A stretch of DNA of 64,000 nt, taken from positions 1 through 64,000 of the forward strand of contig JACDGV010000016.1 in NCBI GenBank assembly GCA_013821425.1. Direction: 5' to 3'. This document shows positions 25,599 through 35,140 of this stretch, piece after piece. The stretch's first letter is position 1. Every line of letters begins with the position of its first letter. Position numbers and translations under genes: made by a program. The DNA comes from Nitrosospira sp. GTDB taxonomy: Bacteria > Pseudomonadota > Gammaproteobacteria > Burkholderiales > Nitrosomonadaceae. The notes under the pieces are model-generated. The model did not search any database. It was given only the letters and a program-made list of their open reading frames with translations, and had not been told where the DNA came from.

Positions 25599-27578
25599 AT
25601 GAAAAGACCAGTAAGCCGGATACTTATTATCAATGATGAGAAATTGATATTAAGGGAACTGATCAAGGGTTTGAATGCTGCGGCCAAGTCCCTCGAAAAT
25701 CCCTTGGGTATTACTTTTGGAGGCGTGACCACCGCTCGCGAAGCATTGCAAGCAATTCAGGATGACGGAGAAATCCAGTCGGTACTAGTGGATGACACGC
25801 TCTACAGCCTGAAAAACGGCGAAAGGGGTTCTCGCAACCTTCAAATGACTGCGTTAAGGCTGGTACAGGAAATTACACGTTTTCGTCCAGAGCTAGATAT
25901 TTATATTCTAATTGCACAGGAAAAAGAAGACGAAGTGGTCGACGCGCTCTTTTCTGAAACTGTGGATGGCTACTTCTATCGTGAGGAGCGTGATTACAGA
26001 GGTATGTATCGTATCCTGAACGCACAGCTTCAGGAAAAAGCACGCACACCATTCTATGATCAGCTTAAAACCTACGTATTGATGGCAAAGGATGCGTGGC
26101 ACACGCCGGGGCACTCATCAGGAGATTCCCTTCGCGACAGCCCCTGGGCCAGCGATTTCTACGAGTTTATTGGCGAGCATATTTTTCGCGCCGACCTGTC
26201 TGTATCGGTGCCCATGCTCGATTCGCTGATGGAACCTTCAGGAGTCATTGCCGAAGCGCAGAAGGTTGCCGCAAAAGCATTCGGCGCTCGACGCACCTTT
26301 TTTGCCACTAACGGTACTTCCACCGCAAACAAGGTAATATTCCAGACGCTGCTCGCTCCTGGCGAGAAGTTGTTGCTGGATCGGAACTGCCATAAGTCAG
26401 TGCATCACGGAGTCGTATTATCCGGTGCGTATCCAGTGTATCTGGACTCATCGGTCAATAAGCAATTCAGCGTTTACGGACCGGTCCCGAAAAAGACCCT
26501 GTTCAGGGCCATTGAGGAAAATCCCGATGCGCAGGCGCTTATACTCACGAGCTGTACATACGACGGTCTTCGCTATGATCTGCCCCCGATTATCCAGGCA
26601 GCGCACGCCAGGGGCATTAAAGTCATCATAGATGAAGCTTGGTACGGTTTTGCCCGCTTCCATCCTGCTTTCCGGCCGACTGCCCTCGAAGCAGGCGCCG
26701 ATTACGCGACCCAGAGCACGCACAAAGTGCTGTCGGCGTTCTCCCAATCCAGCATGATCCATGTCAACGACCCGGATTTCAACGAACATCTGTTCCGGGA
26801 AAATTTCAATATGCACACTTCGACCAGCCCGCAGTACAGCATGATTGCAAGCCTGGATGTAGCCCGTAAACAGGTGATGCTGGAAGGATACAAGTTGCTT
26901 TCGCGGACGCTGGAGCTGGCGAAGGAAGTTCGTGTGCAGATAAATTCGACTGGCGTATTCCGTGTGCTGGAGCTCGCCGATCTGATCCCCGACGAAGTAA
27001 GGCATGACAATATTCAGCTCGATTCCACCAAGGTGACGGTCGACATTTCGCGCTGCGGCTTTACCGTAGAGGATCTAATTCGTGAATTATTCGAGCGCTA
27101 TAATATTCAGGTGGAAAAATCCACGTTCAATACGCTCACGCTGCTTCTCACCATCGGCACCACCCGCAGCAAAGTCTCGCGTCTTTATGATGCGTTAATG
27201 CGTATCGCTCGCGAAGGTCGGGCGCCGAGGCGCCTCTACCAGATTCCCGAGCTTCCTGGTTTCACGGAGCTGAGATATCTGCCGCGCGACGCCTTCTACT
27301 GTGGCGGGGAATTGATGCCGTTGCTGGATGAACAGGAACGAGTAAGCGAGGACCTGAATGGCAGGGTTTGCGCCGACCAGATCACTCCATACCCGCCAGG
27401 TATTCCGGTGCTGGTGCCAGGGCAGACCATTACAAACGAGGTCATGCAATATCTGGTGAGCATGCTGCGCTCGCAAAAACGGGTTGAAGTACACGGGATT
27501 GTTTATGACGGTTATCTGCCGTGTGTGCGGCTGCTGACCGCCGGTGAGGAAAAAGGCTTGAAAAAGCTGGTAAAATAG
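25599..27578 (+). CDS. Orn/Lys/Arg decarboxylase, PLP-dependent (fold type I)
   Basis: 659 residues from ATG 25599, with GGAAG at 25586-25590. Residues 1-125 form the receiver-like wing domain of inducible basic amino-acid decarboxylases. The PLP core follows, with DAWHTPGHSSGD, TNGTSTANKV, IIDEAWYGFARFHP and the Schiff-base lysine in STHKVLSAFSQSSM. The C-terminal domain ends near YDGYLPCVRLLT. It releases CO2 from ornithine, lysine or arginine; which one is not readable. The argDFG genes downstream make an ornithine or arginine link to polyamines plausible. Confidence 0.92.
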   Translation: MKRPVSRILIINDEKLILRELIKGLNAAAKSLENPLGITFGGVTTAREALQAIQDDGEIQSVLVDDTLYSLKNGERGSRNLQMTALRLVQEITRFRPELDIYILIAQEKEDEVVDALFSETVDGYFYREERDYRGMYRILNAQLQEKARTPFYDQLKTYVLMAKDAWHTPGHSSGDSLRDSPWASDFYEFIGEHIFRADLSVSVPMLDSLMEPSGVIAEAQKVAAKAFGARRTFFATNGTSTANKVIFQTLLAPGEKLLLDRNCHKSVHHGVVLSGAYPVYLDSSVNKQFSVYGPVPKKTLFRAIEENPDAQALILTSCTYDGLRYDLPPIIQAAHARGIKVIIDEAWYGFARFHPAFRPTALEAGADYATQSTHKVLSAFSQSSMIHVNDPDFNEHLFRENFNMHTSTSPQYSMIASLDVARKQVMLEGYKLLSRTLELAKEVRVQINSTGVFRVLELADLIPDEVRHDNIQLDSTKVTVDISRCGFTVEDLIRELFERYNIQVEKSTFNTLTLLLTIGTTRSKVSRLYDALMRIAREGRAPRRLYQIPELPGFTELRYLPRDAFYCGGELMPLLDEQERVSEDLNGRVCADQITPYPPGIPVLVPGQTITNEVMQYLVSMLRSQKRVEVHGIVYDGYLPCVRLLTAGEEKGLKKLVK

Positions 27579-27621
27579 ATAAAGATATCAGATTTTTACA
27601 ACACTACCACTCATCAAGGCG

Positions 27622-27643
27622 CACGGCGGCTTATGCCGCCGTG
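27622..27643. terminator. GC-rich hairpin between the decarboxylase and argD
   Basis: CACGGCGGC (27622-27630), loop TTAT, GCCGCCGTG (27635-27643): a perfect 9-bp stem, 44 bases after the decarboxylase stop and 34 before argD. It is followed by TCGCTTT rather than a T-run, so it could be a weak terminator or a leader structure for argD. Confidence 0.55.
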
Positions 27644-27677
27644 TCGCTTTCCAACCCAGGCAAACAGGGCAATACTT

Positions 27678-28850
27678 ATGTCGCATTTGATGAACACCTA
27701 CCTGCAACTGCCCGTTACTTTTGCCAGAGGGGAAGGCGTGTGGCTCTGGGACGAAGCCGGTAAACGCTATCTCGATGCGCTGGCTGGCGTTGCGGTATGC
27801 GGCCTCGGGCATTGCCACCCGAAGCTCGTTGCCGCAATTTGCCGCCAGGCTGGTGCGCTTATCCATACTTCCAATCTTTACCATATCGGAAAGCAGGAGC
27901 AGTTGGCCACAAGGCTTGCCCTCTTGTCAGGCATGGATAATGCGTTTTTCTGCAACTCAGGCGCGGAAGCCAATGAGGCCGCGATCAAGCTCGCAAGGCT
28001 GTACGGACATGGCAAAGGCATAGACCTGCCAACCATTATCGTAATGGAGAAGTCGTTCCACGGACGTACCATGGCAACCTTGACCGCAAGTGGCAATCGA
28101 AAGGTGCAGGCAGGTTTCGAGCCGTTACTTACCGGTTTTGCGCGAGTTCCCTATAATGACCTGGACGCCGTGACACAAGTGGCGGTGCACAACAAGAACG
28201 TTGTCGCCATCCTGGTTGAACCTTATCAGGGCGAAGGAGGCGTCAACGTACCGCAGGCCAGCTATTTGCAGGGTTTACGCCATCTCTGTGATCAGAATGG
28301 CTGGCTGCTGATGCTGGATGAGGTCCAGTGCGGAACCGGCCGCAGCGGCAAATGGTTTGCGTTCCAGCATAGCGGTATCGTTCCTGACGTGATAACGCTT
28401 GCCAAAGGTTTAGGTTCCGGTGTGCCCATTGGCGCGTGCCTGGCGAGAGGCGCCGCGGCGAAGGTATTCAAGCCGGGTAATCATGCCTCTACTTTCGGAG
28501 GCAACCCGCTGGCTTGTGCTGCCGCACTCACTACGCTTCAGGTGATTGAGGAAGACGGATTGCTAAGGAATGCTTGGGAACTGGGCGATTTCATACGGGC
28601 GAGGTTTAAAGCGCAGCTCGCCGGCTTATCCGGTGTTCAGGAAATTCGTGGGCAAGGGTTGATGATTGGCATAGAGCTTTCCAAGCCGTGCGTCGGCCTT
28701 GCCGAAGAAGCATTGAGAAAAGGGCTCTTGGTTAACGTCACCTCGGACAAGGTCGTGCGGCTTCTGCCGCCGCTGGTTATCCAACGGGCCGAGGCGGAGC
28801 AGGTGGTCAATACCTTGTCTGACATAGTGAAGGAATTCTTGATGGCTTGA
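27678..28850 (+). CDS. argD: Acetylornithine aminotransferase
   Basis: 390 residues from ATG 27678; an ATG at 27633 would add 15 residues including part of the upstream hairpin. The fold-type I aminotransferase features are clear: NSGAEANEAAIKLARLYGH, LDEVQCGTGRSGKWFAF and the PLP lysine in TLAKGLGSGVPIGA. It makes N-acetylornithine and may also serve lysine synthesis. First of three arg genes in a row (argD-argF-argG). Confidence 0.95.
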   Translation: MSHLMNTYLQLPVTFARGEGVWLWDEAGKRYLDALAGVAVCGLGHCHPKLVAAICRQAGALIHTSNLYHIGKQEQLATRLALLSGMDNAFFCNSGAEANEAAIKLARLYGHGKGIDLPTIIVMEKSFHGRTMATLTASGNRKVQAGFEPLLTGFARVPYNDLDAVTQVAVHNKNVVAILVEPYQGEGGVNVPQASYLQGLRHLCDQNGWLLMLDEVQCGTGRSGKWFAFQHSGIVPDVITLAKGLGSGVPIGACLARGAAAKVFKPGNHASTFGGNPLACAAALTTLQVIEEDGLLRNAWELGDFIRARFKAQLAGLSGVQEIRGQGLMIGIELSKPCVGLAEEALRKGLLVNVTSDKVVRLLPPLVIQRAEAEQVVNTLSDIVKEFLMA

Positions 28851-28930
28851 TGGTGGGAGGTTGTGGCCGTGAAAGGTGATGCGGGGCATTGTCGCGTTTC
28901 ACGTTTGATTCATCCCTGAGCCAGGATATT

Positions 28931-29854
28931 ATGCAAATCAGGCATTTTTTACAGTTCAATGATTTTTCCCGGGACGAATTCGAATATCTGTTTGAGCGTA
29001 CGCGCTGGATCAAGCATGAGTTCAAGCAATACCGTCGCTATTGGCCCTTGGAGGATCGTACGCTTGCCATGATTTTTGATAAGCACTCGACACGCACACG
29101 GTTATCGTTTGAAGCGGGAATGCATCAGCTCGGCGGCGCCGCGATCTATCTCTCCACCCGGGATACCCAGCTGGGCCGGGGCGAGCCTGTGGAAGATGCG
29201 GCGCGTGTGATTTCGCGCATGGTCGATATCGTGATGATCCGTACCTACGAGCACGACATCATCAGACGCTTCGCGGCTCATTCACGGGTGCCTGTAATCA
29301 ACGGATTAACTGACGAGTATCACCCCTGCCAGATCATTGGAGATATTTTTACTTTTATCGAGCAGCGCGGAAGTATTTCCGGCAAGACCGTGGCATGGAT
29401 TGGAGATTCGAACAATGTTTGCAATACCTGGCTCCAGGCGGCGGAGGTGTTCGGTTTCAACGTGCATGTATCCACTCCCCCGGGTTACGAAGTCGAGCCG
29501 GAACGCGCGGGCCTCTATGGCACGAGCCACTATGAGGAATTCGCTGATCCGCATGATGCGGTGAAAGATGCCGATCTCGTGACTACAGATGTCTGGACGA
29601 GTATGGGTTTCGAAGCGGAAACCGAGGAGCGGAAAAAAGATTTCGCCAATTTTCGAGTGGACGCCGAAATGATGTCTTGTGCCAAGAAAGACACGCTTTT
29701 CATGCATTGCCTCCCTGCTCACCGGGGCGAAGAAGTCGCCGCGGAAGTTATAGACGGACCTCAGTCAGTGGTATGGGAGGAAGCCGAGAACCGGTTACAT
29801 ACGCAAAAGGCACTGATGGAGTATTTATTGTTGGGAGCAGATAGGGATGGTTAA
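28931..29854 (+). CDS. argF: Ornithine carbamoyltransferase
   Basis: 307 residues from ATG 28931. The carbamoyl-phosphate motif STRTR (in KHSTRTRLSFE), HPCQIIGD, and the ornithine/catalytic HCLPAHRGEE are all intact. Makes citrulline from ornithine and carbamoyl phosphate. It lies 80 bases after argD and 74 before argG. Confidence 0.96.
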   Translation: MQIRHFLQFNDFSRDEFEYLFERTRWIKHEFKQYRRYWPLEDRTLAMIFDKHSTRTRLSFEAGMHQLGGAAIYLSTRDTQLGRGEPVEDAARVISRMVDIVMIRTYEHDIIRRFAAHSRVPVINGLTDEYHPCQIIGDIFTFIEQRGSISGKTVAWIGDSNNVCNTWLQAAEVFGFNVHVSTPPGYEVEPERAGLYGTSHYEEFADPHDAVKDADLVTTDVWTSMGFEAETEERKKDFANFRVDAEMMSCAKKDTLFMHCLPAHRGEEVAAEVIDGPQSVVWEEAENRLHTQKALMEYLLLGADRDG

Positions 29855-29928
29855 GACTTTGGCGATAGCATTACGGGTCTTGACCTCATGTACGGCCTAA
29901 AAGCGTGAAAAAAGCAAAAAGGGTTGAT

Positions 29929-31158
29929 ATGCCTGAAATCAGCAAGATTGTCCTAGCCTTTTCCGGCGGACTGGATACGTCGGTAATCTTAAAATGGCTA
30001 CAGGACACGTGGGGTTGCGAGATCGTCACGTTCACTGCCGACATTGGACAGGGCGGTGAAGTTGAGCCTGCGCGCGCCAAGGCTCGGCAACTGGGCGTAC
30101 GCGAAGTTTTTATCGAGGATCTGCGCGAAGAATTCGTGCGTGATTTTGTTTTTCCCATGTTTCGCGCCAACACCGTGTATGAAGGGGAATACCTCCTCGG
30201 AACCAGTATTGCCCGTCCACTGATTGCCAAGCGGCAAATTGAGATTGCGCGTGAAACCGGAGCAGAGGCGGTTTCTCATGGTGCAACGGGAAAAGGCAAT
30301 GACCAGGTGCGCTTCGAGCTCGGTTACTACGCGCTTCAGCCTGACATCCGCGTGATCGCTCCGTGGCGTGAATGGGATCTTACGTCCCGGGAAAAGCTTT
30401 TGAAATATGCGGAGAAGCACAGCATCCCGGTGGAGATGAAGAAAAAGAACGGCTCCCCTTACAGCATGGACGCCAACCTGCTGCATATTTCCTATGAAGG
30501 ACGTATTCTGGAAGACCCTGCGCAGGAGCCGGAGGAATCGATGTGGCGTTGGAGCGTGTCACCGGAAAAGGCGCCCGATACTGCGGAATACCTCGAACTG
30601 GAGTACAAGCAGGGCGATATCATTGCATTAAATGGCAAAAAGCTCTCCCCCGCGCGGGTACTCGCCAAACTGAATGAGTTAGGGGGCAAGCACGGGATTG
30701 GCCGTCTGGATCTGGTTGAGAATCGCTACGTTGGCATGAAGTCCCGCGGTTGTTATGAAACGCCCGGGGGAAGCATCATGCTGCGCTCTCATCGCGCCAT
30801 CGAATCCATTACCCTCGACCGCGAAGTAGCTCATCTGAAGGACGAACTGATGCCGCGCTACGCTGCGCTGATCTACAATGGTTATTGGTGGAGCCCGGAA
30901 CGTGAAATGATGCAAACCATGATCGATGCATCCCAAGCGCATGTGAACGGATGGGTTCGAGTAAAGCTCTACAAAGGGAATGTGATAGTGGTGGGGCGGG
31001 ATTCCAAAACGGATTCACTGTTCGATCCCCACATTGCTACCTTTGAGGACGACCAAGGGGCGTATAACCAGGCTGACGCGGCGGGTTTTATCAAGCTGAA
31101 TGCACTACGGATGCGGATAGCGGCGAATTTGAAAAAGAGAAAGAATACCGAGCTATAA
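29929..31158 (+). CDS. argG: Argininosuccinate synthase
   Basis: 409 residues from ATG 29929, which has AGGG close upstream and gives the family-typical N-terminus with the ATP-binding P-loop [13 protein letters not shown] at 29905 would add eight residues. [18 protein letters not shown] and the C-terminal [12 protein letters not shown] fit. Joins citrulline and aspartate using ATP. argH is not in the window, so the pathway is split. Confidence 0.97.
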   Translation: MPEISKIVLAFSGGLDTSVILKWLQDTWGCEIVTFTADIGQGGEVEPARAKARQLGVREVFIEDLREEFVRDFVFPMFRANTVYEGEYLLGTSIARPLIAKRQIEIARETGAEAVSHGATGKGNDQVRFELGYYALQPDIRVIAPWREWDLTSREKLLKYAEKHSIPVEMKKKNGSPYSMDANLLHISYEGRILEDPAQEPEESMWRWSVSPEKAPDTAEYLELEYKQGDIIALNGKKLSPARVLAKLNELGGKHGIGRLDLVENRYVGMKSRGCYETPGGSIMLRSHRAIESITLDREVAHLKDELMPRYAALIYNGYWWSPEREMMQTMIDASQAHVNGWVRVKLYKGNVIVVGRDSKTDSLFDPHIATFEDDQGAYNQADAAGFIKLNALRMRIAANLKKRKNTEL

Positions 31159-31175
31159 TTCAGAGGTTCTAAAAC

Positions 31176-31661
31176 ATGCCATCATTCGATATTGTTTCGG
31201 AAGTCGACAAGCAGGAGGTCAGAAATGCGGTTGACCAGGTGAACAAGGAAGTAAGCACCCGCTTCGATTTCAAGGGCTCGGATGCAAGGGTCGAACAAGC
31301 CGATTATAAGCTCGTCATTTTTGCCGATGATGAGTTCAAGCTGGGCCAGGTGCTGGACATTCTCATGGCCAAGCTCGCGAAGCGCAGTGTTGACGTACGG
31401 TGCCTGGACAAGGGTGAGACGGAAAAAATCAGCGGCAATAAAGTCAAGCAGCAAGTTACGATTAAAACAGGCGTCGAAACCGAGCTGGCAAAAAAAATCA
31501 TCAGGCTTATCAAGGACAGCAAACTCAAGGTCCAGGGCAGCATACAAGGGGATGCGGTGCGCGTTTCAGGGGCGAAGCGCGACATCTTGCAGGAGGCTAT
31601 ACAACTGGTCAGAAAATCCATCACCGAATTTCCGCTCCAGTTTCAAAATTTCCGGGACTGA
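31176..31661 (+). CDS. yajQ: YajQ-family nucleotide-binding protein
   Basis: 161 residues. [32 protein letters not shown] and the C-terminal [14 protein letters not shown] are diagnostic. Family members bind cyclic di-GMP or RNA and affect virulence gene expression in Xanthomonas. It follows argG after 17 bases, so it may be transcribed with the arg genes. Confidence 0.95.
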   Translation: MPSFDIVSEVDKQEVRNAVDQVNKEVSTRFDFKGSDARVEQADYKLVIFADDEFKLGQVLDILMAKLAKRSVDVRCLDKGETEKISGNKVKQQVTIKTGVETELAKKIIRLIKDSKLKVQGSIQGDAVRVSGAKRDILQEAIQLVRKSITEFPLQFQNFRD

Positions 31662-31763
31662 CCTGCAACGTCTGGTCTCGGCGTCCAGTCTGTCGCGCTA
31701 CGTTCCATATTAAGTAGCGTGACATCTGGATGTCATCAGTTAAGGTTAAGGCCATCATCGTCT

Positions 31764-31782
31764 TTCCCCACGCAAGCGGGAA
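31764..31782. repeat. REP-like palindrome
   Basis: TTCCC (31764-31768) pairs with GGGAA (31778-31782) around CACGCAAGC, inside the longer string CTTTCCCCACGCAAGCGGGA. It resembles the dispersed CCCGC..GCGGG palindromes common in betaproteobacteria. It lies in the gap between yajQ and the converging amidotransferase gene. RAYT proteins, one of which ends at the left edge of the window, mobilise such units. Confidence 0.5.
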
Positions 31783-31793
31783 CCCACGAATTT

Positions 31794-32498
31794 TTAACTC
31801 TGTAGACCGGAAACCCACTTTTCGTACAAACGATCAGCAACATGGTTCAGCGCCGACACGCGCTCAGCCAGATTCGCTTGTATCGTTTCTACCGGCTGTA
31901 CCGATGGGCCTGGACTGGCAGCTATTTCCTCGGCTCCCGTACTGCACCAGGCTTTGACCATTTCTTCAGTCATTTCGATATGACATTGCAGGGCCAGGTG
32001 CCTGCCTAGGGCGAATGCCTGATTCTGGCAATACCTGCTGGAAAGCAGAAGGGTTGAGTTCTTCGGTAGGGTAAACGTCTCTCCATGCCAGTGGAACACC
32101 TCAGACGTTGCCGCTTCTCCAAACCATTCGCGGGCGAGAGAGTTATCCGCGATGCTAACTTCGCCCCAACCGATTTCCTTGACGGGTCCTGTAGTCACGG
32201 ATCCTCCCAAGGCCTTTGACATCAACTGTCCGCCGAGACAATGACCCAGTACCGGGATATTGCTCGTTACCGCCTCCCGGATTAATGCGAGTTCCGGAGC
32301 AATCCATGGCAAATTATCGTTCACGCTCATCGGCCCGCCCATGAATACCAATCCACTGAAGTAATGGGCGCTGGAGGGGACAGTTTCGTTGGCGTCGATT
32401 TCGACAAGCCGCCAGGGAACGCGGTAAAAATCAAGAAAGGGGGCCAAGTAACCTGGGCCCTCTGTGGGAAAATGCCTGAAGATGGCGACCGGTTTCAT
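31794..32498 (-). CDS. Class I glutamine amidotransferase-like protein
   Basis: 234 residues. The nucleophile elbow GHCLGGQ, FHWHGETFTLP and a late HIEMTEEM supply the Cys-His-Glu triad. It resembles the GMP-synthase-like stand-alone amidotransferases (E. coli YfeJ-type). The acceptor is unknown and no synthase partner is adjacent. Confidence 0.88.
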   Translation of the reverse strand: MKPVAIFRHFPTEGPGYLAPFLDFYRVPWRLVEIDANETVPSSAHYFSGLVFMGGPMSVNDNLPWIAPELALIREAVTSNIPVLGHCLGGQLMSKALGGSVTTGPVKEIGWGEVSIADNSLAREWFGEAATSEVFHWHGETFTLPKNSTLLLSSRYCQNQAFALGRHLALQCHIEMTEEMVKAWCSTGAEEIAASPGPSVQPVETIQANLAERVSALNHVADRLYEKWVSGLQS

Positions 32499-32673
32499 GT
32501 GCTTCGCTCGTCTTCAGCTTAGTGTTCGCACATGGACCGAAAATCGGAAAAAGCCTGGAGACAAGCCCCGCTCGGAGGGATGCAGTCACGGAACGCGTCA
32601 GGGGGAGCCGTAGTCGAGTACACCCGAGGTTGGTTAAACCGTGCGTCAATTGAAGAAAAGCACGCAAAGGCTA

Positions 32674-33195
32674 CTACCGTCCAGAACGCCACGGGGCTAC
32701 AGCCGCTTCGGAGATCATCCGTTGATTGGTGATGCGGATCCCGTCGAAATCCACCCCTTCCTGCGCGCCAACCAGGTACGTTCCCGACTCCACCTGGATT
32801 TCTACCTGGCCATCAGCCACCGCAACAGTGCCGCCGTTTGCACGCTTAATGACGCTAAATCGGGTACCCGTATCCGTTATTTGTGTAGTACCCACCTTCA
32901 CCTGGAGTTTGCCGGCGCCTTCCCCCCTGACGTCAAAATAAGCGTTGCCTCGCAATAGCTCTATCCGGGGCGGCTCGGTGTTGCTCACGGCGACACTGCT
33001 ATCAGCATCCAGGCTGATCTCGATATTGGGGGCTGCAGTAACGGTCACACGCTGGCCCGGCACAGTTTCGTAGAGCCGGATTGCCAAAGGCTTGGCAATG
33101 AACCACGACAAGAAACCCAGCCCCAGGGCCGTTGTAGCAATGAGCCCATGCAGCAGGAAGCGTTGCCAGATACGGGGCCGGGCTATGGTTGACAT
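32674..33195 (-). CDS. FecR-domain protein without the N-terminal anti-sigma part
   Basis: 173 residues from the ATG at 33195; a longer frame to 33234 exists. One membrane segment near residues 13-33 is followed by a FecR core: VPGQRVTVTAAPNIEISLD, ELLRGNAYFDVRG, TQITDTGTRFSV and VAVADGQVEIQVESG. The cytoplasmic helical anti-sigma region of FecR (about 80 residues) is absent, and no ECF sigma gene is adjacent. It is the last gene after thioredoxin-like/tonB/exbB/exbD and lies 95 bases beyond exbD. Confidence 0.8.
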   Translation of the reverse strand: MSTIARPRIWQRFLLHGLIATTALGLGFLSWFIAKPLAIRLYETVPGQRVTVTAAPNIEISLDADSSVAVSNTEPPRIELLRGNAYFDVRGEGAGKLQVKVGTTQITDTGTRFSVIKRANGGTVAVADGQVEIQVESGTYLVGAQEGVDFDGIRITNQRMISEAAVAPWRSGR

Positions 33196-33289
33196 GTGAA
33201 TATGACCACGACGGCTTCTGGCCGTTCCACGCACGCGTTATTGATATAGGCGAACATCCTGCTTAACTTCTATGTCCCTGGTGTTAGCG

Positions 33290-33709
33290 TTACTGTTGCG
33301 AAGGATCGGTAACGAACCCGATCCGGACTAATCCGGCTTTTGCCGCAATGGACATCACGTGCGCCACGTGCTCATAATGAACACGTTTGTCCGCGCGGAT
33401 GTGCAGCTCGACATTCGGGGTCTGTTTTGCAGTCGCCGCGAATCGCGGGGCCAGTTGGTCCATGGATACCGGCTCCCCATTCCAGTAAAGGCTGGAGTCT
33501 TCGCGAAGCGCGAACTCGATATGGTCAGGCTGAGTGATGTTCGGGCTGCTTGATGCTTTGGGCAAATCGACCTTGACCGAATGGGTCAGTAACGGTGCGG
33601 TAATGATGAAGATTACCAGCAGTACCAGCATTACGTCCACTAGCGGCACTACATTGATTTCGGTCATCGGGGTCGGTCGACTGCCACTATCCATGCTGCC
33701 AAATGCCAT
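33290..33709 (-). CDS. exbD: ExbD/TolR-family protein of the tonB operon
   Basis: 139 residues. The membrane segment has NVVPLVDVMLVLLVIFI with the working aspartate, and a periplasmic domain follows (VELHIRADKRVHYEHVA). Its ATG overlaps the exbB stop by one base (TGATG), with a perfect AGGAGG five bases upstream. Together with ExbB and TonB it drives iron or other TonB-dependent uptake. Confidence 0.94.
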   Translation of the reverse strand: MAFGSMDSGSRPTPMTEINVVPLVDVMLVLLVIFIITAPLLTHSVKVDLPKASSSPNITQPDHIEFALREDSSLYWNGEPVSMDQLAPRFAATAKQTPNVELHIRADKRVHYEHVAHVMSIAAKAGLVRIGFVTDPSQQ

Positions 33710-34479
33710 CAGGACCTCCTTTCGCCAGGGCCAACCGCAGGATTCACCACGGGCGCAACTACGCGAAGCGGACGCTCATCTCCGGTGGAAGCAGAACTAT
33801 TGGTTTTAGCCCCGACAGCGACTAACACAAAGAGATCATGAGCGAAGGCATCCAGGCGCGCCAGCCATATGCGATTGCGGCGGACAAATGCGTTATAGGC
33901 CAAAACAGCTGGAATGGCTACCGCAAGGCCCAGTGCGGTCATGATCAACGCTTCACCCACCGGACCAGCTACTTTATCCAGTGTGCCCTGCCCGGATAAT
34001 CCGATTTGCACGAGGGCGTGGTAAATGGCCCAGACTGTTCCAAATAAACCGATGTAAGGTGCGGCGGAGCCTGCCGAGGCTATAACGGTGAGGCCATTTT
34101 CGACGCGGGTGGCTTCCTGGTCAAGGCCATTGCGTAGTACTCGCGTGAGGAACTCGCTTGCTCCACCTGCCGCGGCCAGCTTCTGCAGACCGTGCTTTTC
34201 GGAGTCGGCTGCGGCCCCAACCGCGAGTTGTGCAAGTTGTGCAAACGCATTATCGCCGGAAGTGTCTTTCAACGTCGAATTTACCTCCTGTAGCGAACCG
34301 GCGCTCCAGAAACGTTTGAGAAAAGTGTCCGCCCGGCGAGCCGCCAGAAAGTTGGAAATACTCTTCGTGAGTATGAGATACCAGCTCGCCACCGAAAGCG
34401 CAAGTAATAGCACCAGCACGGCAATGCCGACACCATCGAGTTGAGTGAGAAAATTTGAGAAGCCGAGGCTTTGTTCCAT
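33709..34479 (-). CDS. exbB: ExbB proton channel of the tonB operon
   Basis: 256 residues from the ATG at 34479, four bases after the tonB stop; a longer frame to 34641 overlaps tonB and is rejected. Three membrane segments are present, with LRNGLDQEATRVENGLTVIAS and AAPYIGLFGTVWAIYHALVQI. The last shared motif is GLAVAIPAVLAYNAFVRRN. Confidence 0.94.
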   Translation of the reverse strand: MEQSLGFSNFLTQLDGVGIAVLVLLLALSVASWYLILTKSISNFLAARRADTFLKRFWSAGSLQEVNSTLKDTSGDNAFAQLAQLAVGAAADSEKHGLQKLAAAGGASEFLTRVLRNGLDQEATRVENGLTVIASAGSAAPYIGLFGTVWAIYHALVQIGLSGQGTLDKVAGPVGEALIMTALGLAVAIPAVLAYNAFVRRNRIWLARLDAFAHDLFVLVAVGAKTNSSASTGDERPLRVVAPVVNPAVGPGERRS

Positions 34480-34483
34480 TGGA

Positions 34484-35137
34484 TCAATCTCCTTGCAATA
34501 CAAAGTTGAAGGGCTGCAGAGCGATAGCCCGGACTGGCTGGCCGCCGCGCGTGGGCGGATTGCAGTGCCAGGTTTTGACGGCAGCGATGGCAGCTTCGTC
34601 AAGACGTTTATAACCGCTGCTGTTAACCACCTGTGCAACATTCACCTGACCGTTTTCATCCAGTTCCACTCGCAGCACCAGCTTGCCCTCCTCGCCCAGC
34701 CGGCGCGAAAGCGAAGGGTACGTGGGTGCATTCAATTGGGGACACGCTACGGATAGCTCAGAGGAAAGAGTGACGGGTCCAGCCGGCATCTGTGGCTGTG
34801 GCGCGGGGGGTGTTTCCGCCATCACAATTGGTTCGGGTTCAGGTTCGGGCTCGGGTGGGGCCGCGACCGGCTCGGTTACGGACAGAACCGGCGTTTCCGC
34901 CACTAACTGGCGCGCCTGCGGTTTCTTTACGGGCTGAGGTTTGGGTGCGGGAGGGGGAGGTTCAGGTTTTGATTCTTCCTTCGGCTTCATTGCAGGAACA
35001 AAATTGACGAACAGTGTTGCCAATTGTTCTGGCGGGGGGAGCAATTGCTGTCTGAAGAGGAAATAAAGCAGCGCGCCATGAGCCGCAAGGACAAACATCA
35101 GGCTAGGCAAAAAAACCGGATTACGCTTGATTAACAT
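34484..35137 (-). CDS. tonB: TonB energy transducer
   Basis: 217 residues. The N-terminal membrane segment is PSLMFVLAAHGALLYFLF. It is followed by a long Pro/Glu/Lys-rich periplasmic spacer (about 55-125) and the C-terminal TonB fold with YPSLSRRLGEEGKLVLRVELD and SSGYKRLDEAAIAAVK. It couples ExbBD to outer-membrane receptors. It begins three bases after the thioredoxin-like gene. Confidence 0.95.
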   Translation of the reverse strand: MLIKRNPVFLPSLMFVLAAHGALLYFLFRQQLLPPPEQLATLFVNFVPAMKPKEESKPEPPPPAPKPQPVKKPQARQLVAETPVLSVTEPVAAPPEPEPEPEPIVMAETPPAPQPQMPAGPVTLSSELSVACPQLNAPTYPSLSRRLGEEGKLVLRVELDENGQVNVAQVVNSSGYKRLDEAAIAAVKTWHCNPPTRGGQPVRAIALQPFNFVLQGD

Positions 35138-35140
35138 ACT

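Noticed and set aside
34484-34641. N-terminal extension of the second exbB into tonB
   Set aside because: The added 54 residues overlap the tonB C-terminus in another frame; the ATG at 34479, directly after the tonB stop, gives a standard ExbB.
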